From contig DATHSN010000088.1 of the NCBI GenBank assembly GCA_035464115.1, positions 1-30,016 on the forward strand: 30,016 nt of DNA, given 5' to 3'. Positions 27,916 through 30,016 of the stretch are shown piece by piece. The stretch's first letter is position 1; every line of letters begins with the position of its first letter. The notes below the pieces were generated by a model. It was given only the letters and a program-made list of their open reading frames with translations, was not told the DNA's origin and did no database searches. Origin of the DNA: DATHSN01 sp035464115. Lineage in GTDB: Bacteria > Actinomycetota > Acidimicrobiia > Acidimicrobiales > SKKL01. The translations under genes and the position numbers were made by a program.

Positions 27916-29055
27916 GATGATGCGGAGCTCGGGGTGGTGGCGCTTGGTGGGGGCGAGCTCGACGTCGATCATCTCGGCCATGCGGGCGAAGATCTTGCCG
28001 CCCTCGCTGTCGGGGTCGACGGCCACGAGCGGGTGGCCGGTGTCGCTCCCCTCGCGCAGCGCGGCGACGAGCGGCACCTGGCCCACCAGCGGCACCTCGA
28101 GGCGGTCGGCGAGGTCCTGACCGCCGCCCGCGCCGAACAGCTCGTAGCGCTCGCCGTCGTTGCCGGTGAACCACGACATGTTCTCGATGACGCCCTTGAC
28201 CTCGAGCTGCACCCGCTGCGACATGAACGCGGCGCGCTGGGCGACCCGCTGCGCGGCGGGCTGGGGCGTGGTGACGATGTAGACCTCGGCGCGGGGCAGG
28301 AACTGGGCGAGCGAGAGCGAGATGTCGCCGGTGCCCGGCGGGAGGTCGACCACGAGGAAGTCGGGGTCGTCCCAGAAGACGTCGGTGAGGAACTGCTCGA
28401 GCGCCTTGTGGAGCATGGGGCCCCGCCAGATGACCGGCTGGTCCTCCTGGGCGAAGAAGCCCATGGAGATGCACCGCACGCCGTAGCGCTCGGGCGGGAC
28501 CAGCATGTCGTCGATGACGACCGGCGGCCGGTCGACGCCGAGCATCCGCGGGATCGAGAAGCCCCACACGTCGGCGTCGACGACGGCCACCGAGTGGCCG
28601 CGGGCGGCCAGCGCCACCGACAGGTTGGTGGTGACCGACGACTTGCCCACCCCGCCCTTGCCCGACGCGACGAGCAGGCAGCGCGTGCGCGACGAGGGGT
28701 CGGCGAAGGGGATGGTGCGCCCCTCGGCGTGGCCGTGGGCGGCCTGCGACCCGGCGGTGGCGGCCGGGTTGCCGTGGAGCATCTCGCGCACCCGGGCCCG
28801 CTGCTCGTCGGTCATCACGGTGAAGTCGATGTCGACCCCGCTGACCCCCTCGAGGGCGGTGACCGCGCCGGTGACCCGGTTGGTGATCTCGTTGCGCAGC
28901 GGGCAGCCGGCCACGGTGAGGGCCACCTGCACCCGCACCGCGCCACCGTCGATCACCACCTCGCGCACCATGTCGAGATCGACGATGCTGCGGTGCAGCT
29001 CGGGATCCTCGACCGGGCGCAGCGCCTCGATGATCTGGGCTTCGGTGACGGCCAT
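27913..29055 (-). CDS. mrp: Mrp/NBP35-family Fe-S carrier ATPase
   Basis: Mrp proteins bind and deliver Fe-S clusters to client enzymes in an ATP-dependent way. The protein is 380 aa. The N-terminal MIP18-like domain (about 1-90) has 'VEDPELHRSIVDLDMV' and 'VAGCPL' (C51). The ATPase domain has deviant P-loop 'ASGKGGVGKSSVTTN' (130-144), 'VVDADVWGFSIPRML' and 'LVVDLPPGTGDISLSL'. Where many Mrp proteins have CxxC, this one reads 'ENMSWFTGNDGERYELFG' (T297-D300), with no cysteines. The ATG has GAGGAG 9 nt upstream. It is divergent from a sufR-like gene, the regulator of Fe-S assembly, and from a cysteine desulfurase. Confidence 0.92.
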   Translation of the reverse strand: MAVTEAQIIEALRPVEDPELHRSIVDLDMVREVVIDGGAVRVQVALTVAGCPLRNEITNRVTGAVTALEGVSGVDIDFTVMTDEQRARVREMLHGNPAATAGSQAAHGHAEGRTIPFADPSSRTRCLLVASGKGGVGKSSVTTNLSVALAARGHSVAVVDADVWGFSIPRMLGVDRPPVVIDDMLVPPERYGVRCISMGFFAQEDQPVIWRGPMLHKALEQFLTDVFWDDPDFLVVDLPPGTGDISLSLAQFLPRAEVYIVTTPQPAAQRVAQRAAFMSQRVQLEVKGVIENMSWFTGNDGERYELFGAGGGQDLADRLEVPLVGQVPLVAALREGSDTGHPLVAVDPDSEGGKIFARMAEMIDVELAPTKRHHPELRII

Positions 29056-29074
29056 GCGAGCGGGCTCCTCGGAT

Positions 29075-29098
29075 TTCTCCTACGCGGATAGGTAGAAT
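29075..29098. promoter_or_regulatory. Leaderless sufR promoter with overlapping inverted repeat (SufR operator candidate)
   Basis: TAGAAT (29093-29098) is followed by six bases and the GTG at 29105. TTCT-CCTA (29075-29082) and TAGG-T-AGAA (29089-29097) form an inverted repeat with 6 nt between the arms and one extra base, covering the -10. On the other strand TATTCT (29099-29094) could serve mrp. SufR-type regulators bind such repeats to repress their own promoters. Confidence 0.55.
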
Positions 29099-29104
29099 AC
29101 CCAC

Positions 29105-29824
29105 GTGGACCGGGAACCCCTCAACCCGACCGACTTCGCCTCGGCGGTCACCGCCATCACGAGCGCGTTCGGCGACCCGACCCGGCGGGCCATCTACCTG
29201 TTCGCCCACGAGCACGACCGCGGCGTCACCGCGTCGGCCGTGGCCCAGCACTTCGAGCTGCACCCCAACGTGGCCCGCCACCACCTCGACAAGCTGGCGG
29301 CCGGCGGCTACCTCGAGGTCGGCATCGACCGCACCGACGGTCGCGGCGCCGGCCGGCCCTCCAAGCACTACCGGGCCATCGAGCCGTCGATCTCGCTCGA
29401 CATCGCCGTCCGCCACGACGACATCCTGGTGACCCTGCTCGGCAAGGCCCTGTCGCAGCTGGGGGCCGAGGTGGCCGAGGCGCTGGCCGAGGAGGTCGGC
29501 ACCGAGTACGGCAAGCGCATGGCCGAGGCCATGGGCGACCGCAGCGAGTCGCAGCGCTCGTTCCGGTCGGCGCTGCACGCGGTGGCCGACGCCCTCTCGG
29601 CCCACGGCTTCGCCGCTCACGCCGAGCAGGGCGACGACGGCCTGCGCATCGTGTCCACCCACTGCCCGTTCGGCGACGCCGCCATCGAGCACCCCGTCAT
29701 CTGCGCGGTCGACCGGGGCATGGTGCGGGGCATGCTCGACGCCCTCTACGGCCACACCACGCCGCTCATCGAGACGTCGGTGGCCCTGGGCGCCGACCAG
29801 TGCGTCACCGCCATCGAGCGCTGA
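29105..29824 (+). CDS. sufR: SufR-like Fe-S-sensing transcriptional regulator
   Basis: SufR binds a 4Fe-4S cluster and represses Fe-S assembly genes when clusters are sufficient. The protein is 239 aa. A winged helix occupies about 15-90 ('ITSAFGDPTRRAIYLFAHE', 'VARHHLDKLAAGGYLEV', 'GRGAGRPSKHYR'). The C-terminal part carries three cysteines: C187 in 'STHCPFGD', C200 in 'HPVICAVD', and C233. C-x12-C matches known SufR spacing, although the third Cys is further off than in cyanobacterial SufR. GTG is fixed as the start by TAGAAT six bases upstream. The next gene, 22 nt downstream, is a cysteine desulfurase, and mrp is divergent, which supports the call. An ArsR-type regulator of another kind is the alternative. 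Confidence 0.75.
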   Translation: MDREPLNPTDFASAVTAITSAFGDPTRRAIYLFAHEHDRGVTASAVAQHFELHPNVARHHLDKLAAGGYLEVGIDRTDGRGAGRPSKHYRAIEPSISLDIAVRHDDILVTLLGKALSQLGAEVAEALAEEVGTEYGKRMAEAMGDRSESQRSFRSALHAVADALSAHGFAAHAEQGDDGLRIVSTHCPFGDAAIEHPVICAVDRGMVRGMLDALYGHTTPLIETSVALGADQCVTAIER

Positions 29825-29846
29825 GCGCCGTCGGTCGGCCCCCGAC

Positions 29847-30016
29847 GTGACCCGCCACTACCTCGACCACGCATCGACCTCGCCGCTGCGGCCCGCGGCT
29901 CGCCGGGCCATGGTCGCCGCGCTCGACGCGCCGCTCGCCGACCCGGGTCGCATCCACACCGCGGGCCTCGAGGCCCGCGCCGCGCTCGAGCTCGCCCGCG
30001 AGCAGGTCGCCGCCCT
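29847..30016 (+). CDS. Cysteine desulfurase, N-terminal part (cut by window edge)
   Basis: Desulfurases use PLP to take sulfur from cysteine for Fe-S clusters and tRNA thiolation. About 56 residues are visible. The GTG at 29847 gives 'MTRHYLDHASTSPLRPAA', the IscS/NifS-type start with the 'YLDHAST' active-site strand. 'IHTAGLEARAALELAREQVA' is the next helix, where IscS has 'SxHxxGxxA'. It follows the sufR-like gene by 22 nt with no clear ribosome site. Group I (IscS/NifS) is more likely than SufS from this N-terminus, but the Lys and Cys active sites lie outside the window. Confidence 0.88.
   Translation, partial: MTRHYLDHASTSPLRPAARRAMVAALDAPLADPGRIHTAGLEARAALELAREQVAA

Noticed and set aside
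1..30016. CRISPR array, insertion sequence, prophage or integrative element
   Set aside because: No spaced direct repeats, transposase, integrase or phage genes, and gene content looks like core chromosome throughout.

Overview
The window comes from a very GC-rich actinobacterium. The evidence is a WhiB-family regulator, a PdtaS-type histidine kinase, a DUF222/HNH (13E12-like) endonuclease, the DUF3090 and DUF3107 families, an F420-type FrhB protein and frequent leaderless genes. The mix of FadE/thiolase/Etf genes, an F420 protein and a cell-wall-binding repeat protein would fit the class Acidimicrobiia. That placement is inference from gene content, not from a marker phylogeny. I saw no insertion sequence, prophage, CRISPR array, rRNA or origin. 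No stretch longer than 300 bp lacks a gene.

Layout. 1-2318: lysA (cut by the edge) and argS on the minus strand, divergent from a tRNA-Arg(CCG). 2393-4836: an exported CWB2+GerMN protein convergent with an LCP (LytR-CpsA-Psr) ligase, both envelope genes. 4864-8059: acyl-CoA dehydrogenase, an orphan PhoU and an FrhB/F420 iron-sulfur flavoprotein. 8103-9272: a MntA-HepT toxin-antitoxin pair and a small lipoprotein. 9365-13132: thiolase, a family 5 uracil-DNA glycosylase on the opposite strand, then the conserved actinobacterial trio MSMEG_4193-type phosphatase / DUF3090 / SCO1664-like kinase. 13111-17101: a CPA1 antiporter coupled to a sugar-lactone-type FAD oxidase, a CoA-binding protein and a GNAT acetyltransferase. 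17143-20684: etfB-etfA, a diacylglycerol-kinase-like lipid kinase and a glycerophosphodiester phosphodiesterase. 20773-25646: whiB1 convergent with pdtaS, then a zinc-ribbon protein, two ArsA/GET3-like ATPases and DUF3107. 25683-27882: the 13E12-type HNH protein behind an SOS promoter, and an APH(6)-like phosphotransferase. 27913-30016: mrp divergent from a SufR-like regulator that is followed by a cysteine desulfurase (cut by the edge), which together form an Fe-S assembly locus.

How the genes work together. Acyl-CoA dehydrogenase, thiolase and Etf form a fatty-acid or side-chain oxidation set, with Etf taking electrons from the dehydrogenase. WhiB, SufR, Mrp, the desulfurase, FrhB and UdgB all make or carry Fe-S clusters. 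The strongest new observations are regulatory. A near-consensus LexA box fills the 17-bp spacer of the HNH gene promoter. A CRP-like site and a 9-bp inverted repeat precede whiB1. A leaderless nine-codon ORF overlaps pdtaS. A SufR-type inverted repeat overlaps the sufR -10 box. Many genes carry a TANNNT box 6-7 nt before the start codon. No wholly new multi-gene system is obvious; the best candidate for follow-up is the zinc-ribbon/ArsA/ArsA/DUF3107 operon.
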